Shown: in pieces, positions 43,767-52,536 of the stretch
Layout of the letters: each line of letters opens with the position of its first letter
Position numbering within the stretch: position 1 is the stretch's first letter
Assembly (NCBI RefSeq): GCF_036227225.1
Contig: NZ_CP109444.1
Span: 868,001 to 932,000 of the forward strand
Reading direction: 5' to 3'
Source of the DNA: Streptomyces sp. NBC_01478
GTDB taxonomy: Bacteria; Actinomycetota; Actinomycetes; Streptomycetales; Streptomycetaceae
Length of the DNA stretch: 64,000 bases
Made by a program: the position numbers and the translations under genes
Notes under the pieces: generated by a model
Seen by the model: only the letters and a program-made list of their open reading frames with translations
Database searches by the model: none
Told to the model about the DNA's origin: nothing

Positions 43767-44810
43767 ATGCGCACCATCCCCGCCAGAACCCGTCTGCGGG
43801 CCACCTTCGTGGCCGTCGCGATCGCCGCGGTGACCGGCACCACGCTGGCCGGCAGCCCCGCCTCCGCCGCGCCGAGCACGAACACGTCCCAGTTCAAGGG
43901 CGTCAACTGGGCCGACCCGCGCGACAATTACGCCGACGACCCGGTCGTCCTGTCCGGCCTGTCGCTCTCCGACAGCTACGCGCAGACGTACGCCAAGGCG
44001 ACCCGGGTGATCGCGGCGTTCCGCGCCAACCTCGGCGCCAACACGGTGCGGCTGCCCATCAACCCGTACACGGTGAACGGCAGTTACTGGAAATCCTACC
44101 GCGGGGTCATCGACGCGGCGACGGCACAGGGGTTCAAGGTCATCGTCTCGTACTGGGAGGGGACGGGCGCCAACAAGGACGGCTACATCGACGACCCCGC
44201 CACGTACTGGCCCATGTGGAACACCGTGGTGAAGGCCTACCGGCACAACGAGCGCGTCTACTTCGAGCCGATGAACGAGCCGCACGGCTACACCGACACC
44301 GAGTGGGCCGATCTCGCCGCGAAGTGGCTGGACACGTATCCCTCGGTGCCGCGCAACCGGGTCTTCGTCAGCGGCGCCGGTTACAACGACCACGTCACCA
44401 CGGTCTGCGCCGACCCGCGCCTGAAGGGCACCTACCTCTCCCTCCACCACTACGGCTTCTGGAAGGACTACGCCACCTACGACCAGTGGGTGAGCGACCT
44501 CAAGGTACGCCTCGGTGACTGCGCCAACCGCACCGTGGCCGACGAGTTCGGCGCCCCGATGACCACGGGCCTCGACTACAACGTGCCGACTCCCGCCGAC
44601 AATTCGGTCAACTTCATCCAGGCCGACACCGACACCTTCCGCAAGCTGGGCATGGGGTCCGTGTACTGGCCGGGCCTGCGCACCGACGACACGTACTCGA
44701 TCCAGAAGCTCATCGGCGACGCCACCCGTCCCTGGCTGGTCACCACCAACCAGTCCGGCGCCGACCGACTGGCCTGGGCCTGGGGCCGCGGCAAGCCCGT
44801 GAAGTCCTGA
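43767..44810 (+). CDS. Secreted GH5-family glycoside hydrolase
   Basis: A 347-residue exoenzyme. The signal peptide spans about residues 1-34 (basic start, FVAVAIAAVTGTTLAG, cut near ASA-A). The TIM barrel opens with FKGVNWADP. VRLPINPY carries the conserved Arg. The acid/base Glu is in YFEPMNEPHGY and the nucleophile Glu in VADEFGAP. SLHHYGFW and SVYWPGLRTDD complete the active site. These fit GH5 (cellulase or mannanase type); the subfamily is not resolved. There is no carbohydrate-binding module. It would act outside the cell on plant polysaccharide. Confidence 0.88.
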   Translation: MRTIPARTRLRATFVAVAIAAVTGTTLAGSPASAAPSTNTSQFKGVNWADPRDNYADDPVVLSGLSLSDSYAQTYAKATRVIAAFRANLGANTVRLPINPYTVNGSYWKSYRGVIDAATAQGFKVIVSYWEGTGANKDGYIDDPATYWPMWNTVVKAYRHNERVYFEPMNEPHGYTDTEWADLAAKWLDTYPSVPRNRVFVSGAGYNDHVTTVCADPRLKGTYLSLHHYGFWKDYATYDQWVSDLKVRLGDCANRTVADEFGAPMTTGLDYNVPTPADNSVNFIQADTDTFRKLGMGSVYWPGLRTDDTYSIQKLIGDATRPWLVTTNQSGADRLAWAWGRGKPVKS

Positions 44811-44815
44811 ACCGA

Positions 44816-44860
44816 TGCCCTGATCCGTGCCCGCATCCCAACGGGGCACGGATCAGGGCA
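44816..44860. terminator. 17-bp hairpin terminator
   Basis: TGCCCTGATCCGTGCCC (44816-44832) and its exact complement GGGCACGGATCAGGGCA (44844-44860) flank an 11-base loop. It lies just after the GH5 stop and before the convergent SnoaL-like gene. Confidence 0.85.
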
Positions 44861-44880
44861 CGTTGTGCATGCGCTTCGGG

Positions 44881-45294
44881 TCAGGCGTCTCCCGCCCTGA
44901 CGCCTGCGACCTGGCGCATGTGAGAGATCCTGCCGTCGGCCAGCGAGAAGACAGCCATCACCCGGAATTCCTGCCTACCGTCCGCGGCACCTTCCTGGTC
45001 TCGCCCGCGGATCAGGATGTCGTACTCGATGACGACGTCGTCCCCCGACTCCAGGTACGTGTAGTACGGCTCCCGGATCTCCACCTCCGCGTACTGCTCG
45101 GGATAGATCCCGAAGTGCTTCCGCAGCTCCTCGATTCCGGCCGCCCTGACCTGGCCACCGGTGACGATGCGTGCGTCGTCCGCCCAGAACCGGTGGATGT
45201 CGTCGAGGGTGCCGTGATTCTCGGCGTCGCACAGTCCGGACAGCCACGTGTACATGCCGTGGAAGAAATCCCGATGACGCTCAGTCGCACTCAT
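44881..45294 (-). CDS. SnoaL-like (NTF2-fold) protein
   Basis: About 137 residues with the SnoaL/NTF2 cone fold pattern: FFHGMYTWLSGLCDAE and a central FWADDARIVTGGQ, then IEYDILIRGRDQEG and FRVMAVFSLADGRISHMRQV. Members are small cyclases, isomerases or of unknown function. ATG 45294 is taken as start; ATG 45327 (eleven codons upstream) has an AAGGTG site and is possible. The gene is divergent from the SDR gene, and both are flanked by four operator-like palindromes, so they probably answer to the same TetR regulator. Confidence 0.8.
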   Translation of the reverse strand: MSATERHRDFFHGMYTWLSGLCDAENHGTLDDIHRFWADDARIVTGGQVRAAGIEELRKHFGIYPEQYAEVEIREPYYTYLESGDDVVIEYDILIRGRDQEGAADGRQEFRVMAVFSLADGRISHMRQVAGVRAGDA

Positions 45295-45327
45295 GGCCGG
45301 GAACGGTCCTTTCGCATCCACCATCAC

Positions 45328-45442
45328 CTTGGTCGTCGACCAAGAACGTAACGCACTACTTGGTCACCGCACAAGGGGGGCATCGCGAGTTGACATCTTG
45401 GTCACTGACCAAGTTCACTGGTCGTGTTGGTCAATGAACAAG
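45328..45442. promoter_or_regulatory. Four TetR-type operator sites
   Basis: Seventeen-base sites lie at 45328-45344 (CTTGGTCG-T-CGACCAAG, perfect), 45359-45375 (CTTGGTCACCGCACAAG, imperfect), 45397-45413 (CTTGGTCA-C-TGACCAAG, perfect) and 45426-45442 (GTTGGTCAATGAACAAG, imperfect). The third follows a TTGACA -35 box at 45390-45395 and would cover the promoter core of the SDR gene. A half-site CTTGGTCAC also overlaps the start of the TetR gene at 46984-46992. Confidence 0.75.
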
Positions 45443-45467
45443 AGCTCGCACCCCTGGAGAAGAGATC

Positions 45468-46280
45468 ATGGCGAAGACATGGTTCATCACCGGAGCCTCG
45501 AAGGGATTCGGCCGGGAATGGGCGGAAGCCGCGCTCGAACGCGGCGACCGGGTCGCCGCGACCAGCCGTTCCGCAGCCGCCTTCGACGACCTGGTCGAGA
45601 AGTACGGCGACGCGGTCCTGCCGCTCCGCCTCGACGTCGCCGACCGCACGGCCGCGTTCGAGGCCGTGCGGCAGGCGGTGGACACCTTCGGCGGCCTGGA
45701 CGTCGTCATCAACAACGCGGGCTACGGCCTGTTCGGCATGACCGAGGAAGTGACCGAGCAGCAGGCCCGCGAGCAGATCGACGTCAATCTGTTCGGCGCG
45801 CTGTGGGTCACCCAGGCGGTACTCCCCCACCTCCGCGCCCGCGGGTCCGGCCACATCATCCAGGTGTCCTCCATCGGCGGCGTCACCTCACTGCCCGGAC
45901 TCGGCCTCTACCACGCGTCCAAGTTCGCCCTGGAAGGCTTCAGCGCGAGCCTCGCCGCCGAGGTGAAGGGCTTCGGCATCCACGTCACCCTGGTCGAGCC
46001 GGCCGGGTACGACACCGGCTGGGCGGGGCCCTCCGCGGTGCGGGCCGAGCGCCTTCCGGCCTACGACGATTTCCGCGCGGCCATGACGGGGATCTCCGCC
46101 CGGCGCGGCGACCCGACGGCGACGCGGGCGGCGATTCTCACCGTGGTGGACGCGGAACAGCCGCCCCTGCGGATCTTCTTCGGCCAGGGCCCGCTGGAAC
46201 TGATCACCAAGGAGTACCAGGCCCGGCTCGACGAGTGGCGAGCCTGGGACGAGGTGTCCACCGTCGCGTTCGGATCCTAG
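45468..46280 (+). CDS. Short-chain dehydrogenase/reductase
   Basis: A 270-residue SDR. TGASKGFGREWAE at about residues 9-21 is the nucleotide motif, VINNAGYGLFG is the NNAG strand, and the catalytic Ser, Tyr and Lys are in QVSSIGG and YHASKFALEG. It resembles the oxidoreductases of the classical SDR group that lack membrane anchors. ATG 45468 follows GGAGAAGAG. Operators upstream and a convergent TetR gene suggest induction by a small molecule that is perhaps the substrate. Cofactor NADP(H) or NAD(H) cannot be told apart by eye. Confidence 0.92.
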   Translation: MAKTWFITGASKGFGREWAEAALERGDRVAATSRSAAAFDDLVEKYGDAVLPLRLDVADRTAAFEAVRQAVDTFGGLDVVINNAGYGLFGMTEEVTEQQAREQIDVNLFGALWVTQAVLPHLRARGSGHIIQVSSIGGVTSLPGLGLYHASKFALEGFSASLAAEVKGFGIHVTLVEPAGYDTGWAGPSAVRAERLPAYDDFRAAMTGISARRGDPTATRAAILTVVDAEQPPLRIFFGQGPLELITKEYQARLDEWRAWDEVSTVAFGS

Positions 46281-46339
46281 GGCGCGACGGTCCGTCCTCG
46301 ATCAGAGTGCAGCGACCGCTTCGGCGCCCCGACACACCG

Positions 46340-46993
46340 TCAACTCCCGGCGTGCGGCCGAGGTCTGGTGGTCGGGGCGGAGTGCAGGATCTGTTCGATC
46401 CCGAAGTCGAAGCGCTCGCTGTAGTCGATCGAGACGTAGTCCTCCAGCACCGAATGGAGGCCGGGGAAACGCCGGTCGTCCACCGATTCCCGCAGGCGGT
46501 CGTGGAACGCGGCCGGTGTCGCCTGTTCCTCCTGGACGAGCCCGAGCGTGAAATAGAAGAGGCTCCAGGACGTCCACGCGGCCGATTTACGGGTGGGGCA
46601 GCCTTCGAAAAGGATCGTCACCACTCGTTCGGAAAAGGCCAGCGTGTTCGGTTCGACGGGAAAGGTTCCGGCGACGAGCAAGGCGCCGTCCCGGTGTCCG
46701 AGCATTGCCTGCCGCAGGCGCCGGAGCAGTTCGGCCACTTGCTCACGCCAGTCGCCGTGCAGGTTGTCCAGCTCGACCTCGCCCATGATGGATTCCGCCA
46801 TCAGGCCGAGCAGCCGTTCCTTGGTCCGGATGTGCCACATGACCGTGTTCATCCGGACATCGAGTTCGGCCGCGATCGCCCGTGCGGACAATTTGGCGAT
46901 GCCGTCCCGGTGCAGAACCTCGAACGCGGCCCCGACAACACGATCGAGCGTGATACCGACCTTGGTTCGGGCAGCGCCTGGCGTCTTGGTCAC
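46340..46993 (-). CDS. TetR-family regulator
   Basis: A 217-residue TetR protein with an N-terminal helix-turn-helix (VVGAAFEVLHRDGIAKLSAR, then AIAAELDVRMNTVMWHI) and a C-terminal domain of the TetR_C type (FSERVVTILFEGCP, SWSLFYFTLGLVQEEQ). GTG 46993 overlaps a half-operator (CTTGGTCAC at 46984-46992 on the plus strand), which fits autoregulation. The same half-site appears in four palindromes upstream of the SDR and SnoaL genes. The ligand is unknown. Confidence 0.92.
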   Translation of the reverse strand: MTKTPGAARTKVGITLDRVVGAAFEVLHRDGIAKLSARAIAAELDVRMNTVMWHIRTKERLLGLMAESIMGEVELDNLHGDWREQVAELLRRLRQAMLGHRDGALLVAGTFPVEPNTLAFSERVVTILFEGCPTRKSAAWTSWSLFYFTLGLVQEEQATPAAFHDRLRESVDDRRFPGLHSVLEDYVSIDYSERFDFGIEQILHSAPTTRPRPHAGS

Positions 46994-47049
46994 CGATCGA
47001 TGCTACCCGCGCCGCCTGTCGCCGGGCGCCGGCCGGCGGAAGCGACCCC

Positions 47050-47454
47050 TCACAAGGTCGCGACCACCTCGATCTCGACCAGATATCCCTCCGCGAAGAG
47101 AGTCTCCACACCCACGCACGTACTCGCGGGCGGCGTCTGTCCCGTCCCCCGGCAGTTGGCGATGAGCGCGATCAATTCCGCCGAGTTGTCGGTGTCGTAC
47201 CCGACGAGATGGATCGTCTCCTTGATGATTTTGCTACGGCTGGAGCCGCCCGCGGCAAGAACGGCGTCGATGTTCTCGTAGGCCTTGGTGAATTGGGCCG
47301 CCAGATCTCCCCGGCCGACGAGTTGCCCTTTGGCGTCCCATGCGACCTGGCCGGACGTGTAGATGAGCCCGAGGTCGGGAACGGCCATGCCGTGGGAGAT
47401 CACGCCGGTGAGGGGCGGGAGTTCAGCAGGATTCAGCGCAACGGGTGACGTCAT
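47050..47454 (-). CDS. RidA/YjgF-family protein
   Basis: A 134-residue Rid-family trimeric protein: ISHGMAVPDLGLIYTSGQV at about residues 19-37, then QFTKAYENIDAVLAAGGSS, and CVGVETLFAEGYLVEIEVVA at the end. Canonical RidA deaminates reactive enamines and imines made by amino-acid dehydratases. The usual catalytic Arg region near the C terminus (normally RxxV in V-x-P-x-G-R) reads TPPASTCVGV here, so it is probably a Rid2-7 type of unknown reaction. ATG 47454 follows AAGGAAG. It lies 61 bases after the XRE-cupin gene on the same strand. Confidence 0.87.
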   Translation of the reverse strand: MTSPVALNPAELPPLTGVISHGMAVPDLGLIYTSGQVAWDAKGQLVGRGDLAAQFTKAYENIDAVLAAGGSSRSKIIKETIHLVGYDTDNSAELIALIANCRGTGQTPPASTCVGVETLFAEGYLVEIEVVATL

Positions 47455-47515
47455 CGTGAGTCTTCCTTCTTCTTCCTGGAATCAACGATGCGCACCCTGC
47501 GCGTTCACGCGAAGC

Positions 47516-48115
47516 TCAGCGCGAGTCCGCCGCATTGCGACGTGACGCGGGGATGGGGTGCCGCATCGGAACAGTTGCCGCTGTCGACGCGATCAGCACG
47601 GTCGCGACGGCATCGTCCTTGTTGGTGAGACGATGCTCCTTCGACGAATCGAAGTGCACCGAATCACCGGTGTCGAGCTGAAGCGAAACACCCGAGATAT
47701 CGAGAGTGATCGCCCCGGACAGCACATGCAGCCATTCTTCGCCCACGTGCCGGGCGGTCTTGGTGTTCTTGCCGGCTGCCAATTCGACCCGGATGACGGA
47801 CATGGTTTCCCGAGGCCCGCTCAGTACGGTGTAACGGCCGTCCTGTCCGTCGCGCGTCATCGCCGCGCCGGCGCGCACCAGATGGAAGTCGTCCTGATCG
47901 GGTTCCTGCACCAACTCGCTGATGGATACGCCGTAAACGCGGGCGATCTGCAGCAGGCTGCCGATGGACGGCTTGCGTACACCCTTCTCCAGGCGCGAGA
48001 GATGCGCCGAGGAAATGCCGGTCTGTTCGGCCAGTGTCGTCAGGGTGATGCCCCGCTCGCCCCGCATGTCCTTGAGGCGTTGGGCAACCCAGAGATCAGT
48101 GTCCTCGATCGGCAT
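47516..48115 (-). CDS. XRE regulator with C-terminal cupin
   Basis: A 199-residue protein. The XRE helix-turn-helix is at about residues 12-65 (LKDMRGERGITLTTLAEQTG, SAHLSRLEKGVRKPSIGSLLQ). The cupin is at about 90-185 (KTARHVGEEWLHVLSGAITL, DSVHFDSSKEHRLTNKDD). This class, like PuuR, senses metabolites through the cupin and controls catabolic operons. A perfect palindrome 16 bases before the ATG (TGCCTC-T-GAGGCA) is the likely autoregulatory site, and similar sequences occur before the hydrolase and aldolase genes. Confidence 0.92.
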   Translation of the reverse strand: MPIEDTDLWVAQRLKDMRGERGITLTTLAEQTGISSAHLSRLEKGVRKPSIGSLLQIARVYGVSISELVQEPDQDDFHLVRAGAAMTRDGQDGRYTVLSGPRETMSVIRVELAAGKNTKTARHVGEEWLHVLSGAITLDISGVSLQLDTGDSVHFDSSKEHRLTNKDDAVATVLIASTAATVPMRHPIPASRRNAADSR

Positions 48116-48130
48116 TCCCGCACACTAACA

Positions 48131-48143
48131 TGCCTCTGAGGCA
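48131..48143. promoter_or_regulatory. Palindromic operator before the XRE-cupin gene
   Basis: TGCCTC-T-GAGGCA is a perfect 13-base palindrome 16 bases upstream of the XRE-cupin start. On the minus strand it reads TTGCCTCAGAGGCAT. The TTGCCTC-GAGG core recurs at 48992 and 55168. Confidence 0.65.
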
Positions 48144-48204
48144 ATAGAGCGGGCCTGTCGGGTACATCGGAAGGCCTCCCGCCCTCGCTGTCCGTACGGG
48201 TCGC

Positions 48205-48900
48205 CTATACGAGTTTCAGCAGTTCCCGCTCAAGTACGTGCGGGTTCGTCAGCAGGCCGACATGGGTGACTTCGGACAGTGCGACGACCCCAAACCCCCG
48301 TTTCTCCGCCGAAGCCGCGATGTCGGTGAAGAGGGCCTGATCGGCGCAGTAGATGTAGGTGACCGTCCTGTCGGCGAGCACGTCCTCGCTGCCGGGACCG
48401 AGCGGCTCCTCGTGGGTGAACCGCGGCATGGGTGTCAGCCTGCCCGAGAGCCACGCCACCCCGTCGTCGTCCGCACCGAGCAACCCGGGGTCGAGCGGTG
48501 CCACCTCCCATTCGGCCGGCCCCGGCGATTCGGCGAACGCCGGCTCCAGCCACGGCAGCATCGTGAACGCCGACTCACCGGTCACGGGGGCGAACGCGTC
48601 CGCGTACACCACCTGCCCGACCCGCTCGGGGGCGAGCGCGGCGGCTCCCGTGACCACCATCCCGCCGTAGCTGTGCCCGACGAGGATCGCGTCCTCCACC
48701 CGCTCGAACTCCAGGAGTTCGGCGATCTCGCGCGCGTGGACGCTCAACCCGATGTCGGGCGAGGAGAGTTGGCGCCGCTCGGCGAGGCCGGTGAGGGTGG
48801 GCGTGAGAACGCGGTGCCCGGCGCTCTCCAGCACGGGGCGCAACCGGCCCCACACCCAGCCGCCGCCCCATGAACCGTGTACGAGTACGAACGTTGCCAT
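48205..48900 (-). CDS. Alpha/beta hydrolase
   Basis: A 231-residue alpha/beta-hydrolase of the short, lidless esterase-like type. The oxyanion loop is VLVHGSWGGGW, the nucleophile Ser-77 is in LVGHSYGGMV, and the catalytic His is near the C terminus in SEVTHVGLL. There is no signal peptide. ATG 48900 follows AGGAGGAG. A pair of TTGCC/GGCAA-type repeats lies 70-110 bases upstream. It lies between the XRE-cupin gene and the 2-oxoacid dehydrogenase genes on the same strand; its substrate is unknown. Confidence 0.9.
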   Translation of the reverse strand: MATFVLVHGSWGGGWVWGRLRPVLESAGHRVLTPTLTGLAERRQLSSPDIGLSVHAREIAELLEFERVEDAILVGHSYGGMVVTGAAALAPERVGQVVYADAFAPVTGESAFTMLPWLEPAFAESPGPAEWEVAPLDPGLLGADDDGVAWLSGRLTPMPRFTHEEPLGPGSEDVLADRTVTYIYCADQALFTDIAASAEKRGFGVVALSEVTHVGLLTNPHVLERELLKLV

Positions 48901-48968
48901 GGCCCGCTCCTCCTGTGACTCCAGAACCCCTCGGTCCTTCCCACAGAGTCACGTCCCAGCCCACCCAA

Positions 48969-49007
48969 GTCAACCTCATGGGCAAAATAAGTTGCCTCAC
49001 AGGCCAA
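48969..49007. promoter_or_regulatory. Composite TTGCC/GGCAA operator before the hydrolase
   Basis: GGCAA-AATAAG-TTGCC (48981-48996) is flanked on both sides by longer, related halves. To the left, the minus strand reads TTGCCCATGAGGTTGAC; to the right, the plus strand reads TTGCCTCACAGGCCAA. The same half TTGCC--TGAGGTTGAC and the same GGCAA-N6-TTGCC centre occur at 55157-55185. Confidence 0.6.
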
Positions 49008-49032
49008 GAGCTCCGCTGCCGCACGGCCGACG

Positions 49033-50337
49033 TCACAGCATCGCCAGCCCTGGTTCGTGCAGGATCTGCGCGGTATCGGCCAGCAGCTCGGACCCCTGGC
49101 GGCCGTCCATGAGCCGGTGGTCGAAGGAGAGCGCCAGTTGGGTGCCCCACCGGGGCTCGACGCGCTCGTCCCCGTTCTCGTCCCGGACGACCCAGGGCAT
49201 ACGGCGGACGGCGCCGACGGCGAGGATGGCGGCCTCTCCCGGGTTGAGAATCGGCGTACCGGTGTCCACGCCGAACACCCCCACATTGGTCAGCGTGACG
49301 GTGCCGCCCGACATGTCCTGAGGGGAGGTGCGGCCGGCGCGGGCGGTCGCGGTGAGGTCGGCCAGCGCCCGGGCCAGTTCGTGCAACGACATCCGGTCCG
49401 CGCCCTTGATGTTCGGCACGACCAGACCACGGTCCGTCGCCGCCGCCACCCCGAGATTGACGTAGTGCTTCAGGACGATCTCCTGCGCCTGCTCGTCCCA
49501 ACGGGAGTTCGCCTCAGGGGTCTTGGCCAGGGCGATCAGGAAGGCCCGGGCGAAGAACAGCAGAGGCGTCACCCGTAGCTCGCGGAACTCCCTTCGTCCG
49601 GCGACCAGTTCGCGAAGGCGCATGGTGGCGGTGACGTCCACGGTGATGAACTCGGTGACGTGCGGTGCGGTGAAGGCGGAGGCGACCATGGCGGCGGCCG
49701 TGTGCCTGCGAACTCCCCTGATCGGTATGCGTGTTTCGGAGGTCCGAGCCACGTCAGGGGTTGGGGCGGGAGCCGACTGCGGGCTCGCGCCTCGGGCGGC
49801 CTCGTGGACGTCCTCGCGGGTGATGGTGTTCCCGGGGCCGGTGGGGACGACGGTCGTCAGGTCGACCCCGAGGTCCTTGGCGAGTTTGCGGACCGGCGGT
49901 TTGGCCGCCGCCCGGGCTGCGGTTCGGTTCGGGGCGTCGCCTCGCACAGGGCCGGGTGCGTGGGCGGGGCGCCTTCTGCGACGGCCGGTGCCGGTGCCCT
50001 GCGGACCGTATCCGACCAGCAGTTCCGCCTGTTCCGGTTCCGGCTGCCGCGCCGCCGGGCTCTCCGGCGCACCGCCCGCCGCCTCTCCCGGTGCGCCGGT
50101 GTCGATCGTGATGAGCGGCCGCCCGACCGCGAGCAGGTCGCCCACGTCCGCGTGGAGGGCGCTGACCACACCGGCGTAGGGCGAGGGAAGTTCGACGGCG
50201 GCCTTGGCCGTCTCCACCTCGACGATGATCTGGTTGACCTCGACGACGTCACCGGGCCGGACCGACCAGGCGAGGATCTCCGCCTCCGTCAGACCCTCGC
50301 CGACGTCGGGGAGCAGGAACTGCTGTGGGCTCGTCAC
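49033..50337 (-). CDS. bkdC: Branched-chain 2-oxoacid dehydrogenase E2
   Basis: A 434-residue dihydrolipoamide acyltransferase. The lipoyl domain is residues 1-80, with the lipoylated Lys-45 in VETAKAAVEL. A Pro/Arg linker follows, then a peripheral-subunit-binding domain at about 137-172 (VRKLAKDLGVDLTTV). The catalytic domain ends with the active-site FDHRLMDGR, with His-407. GTG 50337 follows AAGGGG and is 13 bases from E1beta, so it is the last gene of the E1alpha-E1beta-E2 set. E3 is not in the window and is presumably shared with other complexes. Confidence 0.95.
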   Translation of the reverse strand: MTSPQQFLLPDVGEGLTEAEILAWSVRPGDVVEVNQIIVEVETAKAAVELPSPYAGVVSALHADVGDLLAVGRPLITIDTGAPGEAAGGAPESPAARQPEPEQAELLVGYGPQGTGTGRRRRRPAHAPGPVRGDAPNRTAARAAAKPPVRKLAKDLGVDLTTVVPTGPGNTITREDVHEAARGASPQSAPAPTPDVARTSETRIPIRGVRRHTAAAMVASAFTAPHVTEFITVDVTATMRLRELVAGRREFRELRVTPLLFFARAFLIALAKTPEANSRWDEQAQEIVLKHYVNLGVAAATDRGLVVPNIKGADRMSLHELARALADLTATARAGRTSPQDMSGGTVTLTNVGVFGVDTGTPILNPGEAAILAVGAVRRMPWVVRDENGDERVEPRWGTQLALSFDHRLMDGRQGSELLADTAQILHEPGLAML

Positions 50338-50350
50338 GACAGGGCCCCTT

Positions 50351-51319
50351 CTAGTAACTCAGGCTGCGGTCAATGGCGTTGAGGATCCGGTCGACACCGG
50401 GAAGCCAGTCCGACTCCAGCCGGCTGGGCGGGTAGGGGGTGTCGTAGCCCGTGACCCGGACGACGGGTGCTTCGAGGAAGTGGAACTCCTCGTCCTGCAG
50501 CCGTGCGGCGACCTCCGCGCCGAACCCGTGGGAGAAGGCGGCCTCATGGGCGACGACGGCTCGTCCCGTGCGGTGGACGGACGCGCGGACGGTCGTGATG
50601 TCCCACGGCGACAGGCTGCGCAGATCCACGACCTCCACGCTGCGGCCCTCGTCCGCCGCGACGTCGGCCGCCTCCAGGGCGACCGGCACGGTCGGGCCGT
50701 AGGCGATCAGCGTCACGTCCGTTCCCTCGCGGCGGACGACGGCCCGCTCCAGCGGGAGTTCCGGGGCCGGGCCGACCTCTCCCTTGGTCCAGTAGTGCCG
50801 CTTGGGTTCGAGGAACACCACGGGGTCGTCGTCGGCCACGGCCTGCTGGATCATGTGGAAGGCGTCGTGCGGGGTGGCGCAGGTGACGACCTTCAGCCCG
50901 GCCGTGTGGGCGAAGTACGTTTCCGGCGACTCCGAGTGGTGCTCGATCGAGCCGATGCCACCGCCGTAGGGGATGCGGATCACGACGGGCAGGGAGATGC
51001 GGCCCGCCGAGCGGTGCCGGAGTTTGGCGAGTTGGGTGATGATCTGGTTGGCGGCCGGGTAGAAGAAGCCGTCGAACTGGATCTCGCAGACGGGCCGGTA
51101 GCCGCGCATCGCGAGTCCGATCGCCGCTCCGACGATGCCTGCCTCGCCGAGCGGGGTGTCGACCACCCGCAGGTCGCCGAACTCCTTCCGCAGTCCGTCC
51201 GTCACCCGGAACACACCGCCGAGCCGGCCGATGTCCTCGCCCATGAGCAGGACGTGGGGATCGTCGGCTAGGGCTTGGCGCAGGCCGTCGTTGAGGGCCT
51301 TGACCATGGAGACGGTCAT
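50351..51319 (-). CDS. bkdB: Branched-chain 2-oxoacid dehydrogenase E1 beta
   Basis: The 322-residue beta subunit of the E1 heterotetramer that decarboxylates branched-chain 2-oxoacids with thiamine diphosphate. LLMGEDIGRLGGVFRVTDG near residue 24 has the Glu that activates the cofactor. DTPLGEAGIVGAAIGLAM and EIQFDGFFYPAANQII are E1beta signatures. ATG 51319 overlaps the E1alpha stop by four bases. The C-terminal GYDTPYPPSRLE is typical of branched-chain rather than pyruvate enzymes. Confidence 0.96.
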   Translation of the reverse strand: MTVSMVKALNDGLRQALADDPHVLLMGEDIGRLGGVFRVTDGLRKEFGDLRVVDTPLGEAGIVGAAIGLAMRGYRPVCEIQFDGFFYPAANQIITQLAKLRHRSAGRISLPVVIRIPYGGGIGSIEHHSESPETYFAHTAGLKVVTCATPHDAFHMIQQAVADDDPVVFLEPKRHYWTKGEVGPAPELPLERAVVRREGTDVTLIAYGPTVPVALEAADVAADEGRSVEVVDLRSLSPWDITTVRASVHRTGRAVVAHEAAFSHGFGAEVAARLQDEEFHFLEAPVVRVTGYDTPYPPSRLESDWLPGVDRILNAIDRSLSY

Positions 51320-52455
51320 GTCCGCTCTCCGTCCTGCGGGCCGGTGGAGACGAACTCCAGGTGTTCGCGCAGTTGTCGGCGCAGATCGGCGGGCATCCGC
51401 GCGTAGGTGTGCTCGAAGGGGGAGGACGCGTCGGGGTCGGCCAGCCCGCGGCAGCCGGCGCGCAGCCGTTCGGCCAGGTCCCGCTCGCGCTGTTCGAGGT
51501 CGGTGACGTACTCGTCGGTCAGTGCGCCTGCGGATTCCAGATGCGCGCGCAGCCGCTCCAGCGGGTCCCGGGCGGTCCAGTCCTCGGTCTCCTCGGCGGT
51601 CCGGTACCGGCTCGCGTCGTCGGCCGTGGTGTGGGCGTTGACGCGATAGGTGACGGCCTCGATCAGTGTCGGGCCGCCACCCGTTCGTGCCTGGTGCAGC
51701 GCCTGGCGCGTGGCGGCGAGACAGGCCAGGACGTCGTTGCCGTCCACGCGGATGCCCGGAAAGCCGAACCCGGAGGCGCGTCGGGCCACGGGGATCCGGC
51801 TCTGCACGCTGTACGGCGCGGAGATGGCCCACTGGTTGTTCTGGCAGAAGAAGACCACCGGCAGGTTCTGGGCGGCGGCCCAGACGAAGGCCTCGTTCGT
51901 CTCGCCCTCGCTCAGCGCGCCGTCGCCGAGGAACGCCAGCACGGCCGTGTCGCGGTCGGGGTCGCCGGAGCCGGTGCTGCCGTCCCGGTACAGGCCCATC
52001 GCATAGCCCACCGCGTGCAGGGTCTGCGCGCCGATGACCAGCGTGTACAGGTTGAAGTGGTGTGCGTAGGGGTCCCAACCGCCCAGCGTGGTGCCCCGGA
52101 AGAGTCCGAGGAGCGACACCGGGTCGAGGCCGCGGCACCACGCCACACCGTGCTCGCGGTAGGTGGGGAAGACCATGTCCCGGCCGCCCAGCGCGTACGC
52201 GGCACCGACCTGTGCCGCCTCCTGACCGCGCAGCGAGGGCCACAGGCCCAACTCCCCCTGCCGTTGCAGGGCGATGGCCTCCGTGTCCAGCCGGCGGGCG
52301 AGTGTCATGTCGCGGTAGAGGGCGGGGAGGTCGACGGCCGCCGGGTCGAGCGGAAGCCGCTCGTCCGTGCTCAAGTTCCCGGCTGGATCGAGCAGTTGTA
52401 TCGGCGGCTCGGCCGACGGGGTCTCCGACGGCGGGAGTTGTACGGCGTGTGCCAT
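51316..52455 (-). CDS. bkdA: Branched-chain 2-oxoacid dehydrogenase E1 alpha
   Basis: The 379-residue alpha subunit. The thiamine-diphosphate motif is GDGALSEGETNEAF followed by FFCQNNQWAIS (about residues 180-215). FPTYREHGVAWCRGLDP and PTLIEAVTYRVNAHTTADD are E1alpha hallmarks; the latter is the phosphorylation-loop region in animal enzymes. ATG 52455 follows GGAAAGAG. With E1beta and E2 it forms the complex that commits Val, Leu and Ile carbons to acyl-CoA, supplying precursors for branched fatty acids and polyketides. Confidence 0.96.
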   Translation of the reverse strand: MAHAVQLPPSETPSAEPPIQLLDPAGNLSTDERLPLDPAAVDLPALYRDMTLARRLDTEAIALQRQGELGLWPSLRGQEAAQVGAAYALGGRDMVFPTYREHGVAWCRGLDPVSLLGLFRGTTLGGWDPYAHHFNLYTLVIGAQTLHAVGYAMGLYRDGSTGSGDPDRDTAVLAFLGDGALSEGETNEAFVWAAAQNLPVVFFCQNNQWAISAPYSVQSRIPVARRASGFGFPGIRVDGNDVLACLAATRQALHQARTGGGPTLIEAVTYRVNAHTTADDASRYRTAEETEDWTARDPLERLRAHLESAGALTDEYVTDLEQRERDLAERLRAGCRGLADPDASSPFEHTYARMPADLRRQLREHLEFVSTGPQDGERT

Positions 52456-52536
52456 GGGTGTTCTCTTTCCGGTTCTCTTCCCGGGCGACGCTCTCGGCGT
52501 CGAGCGCGGGTCAACGGGCCGTGTCGGTACGGTGGT

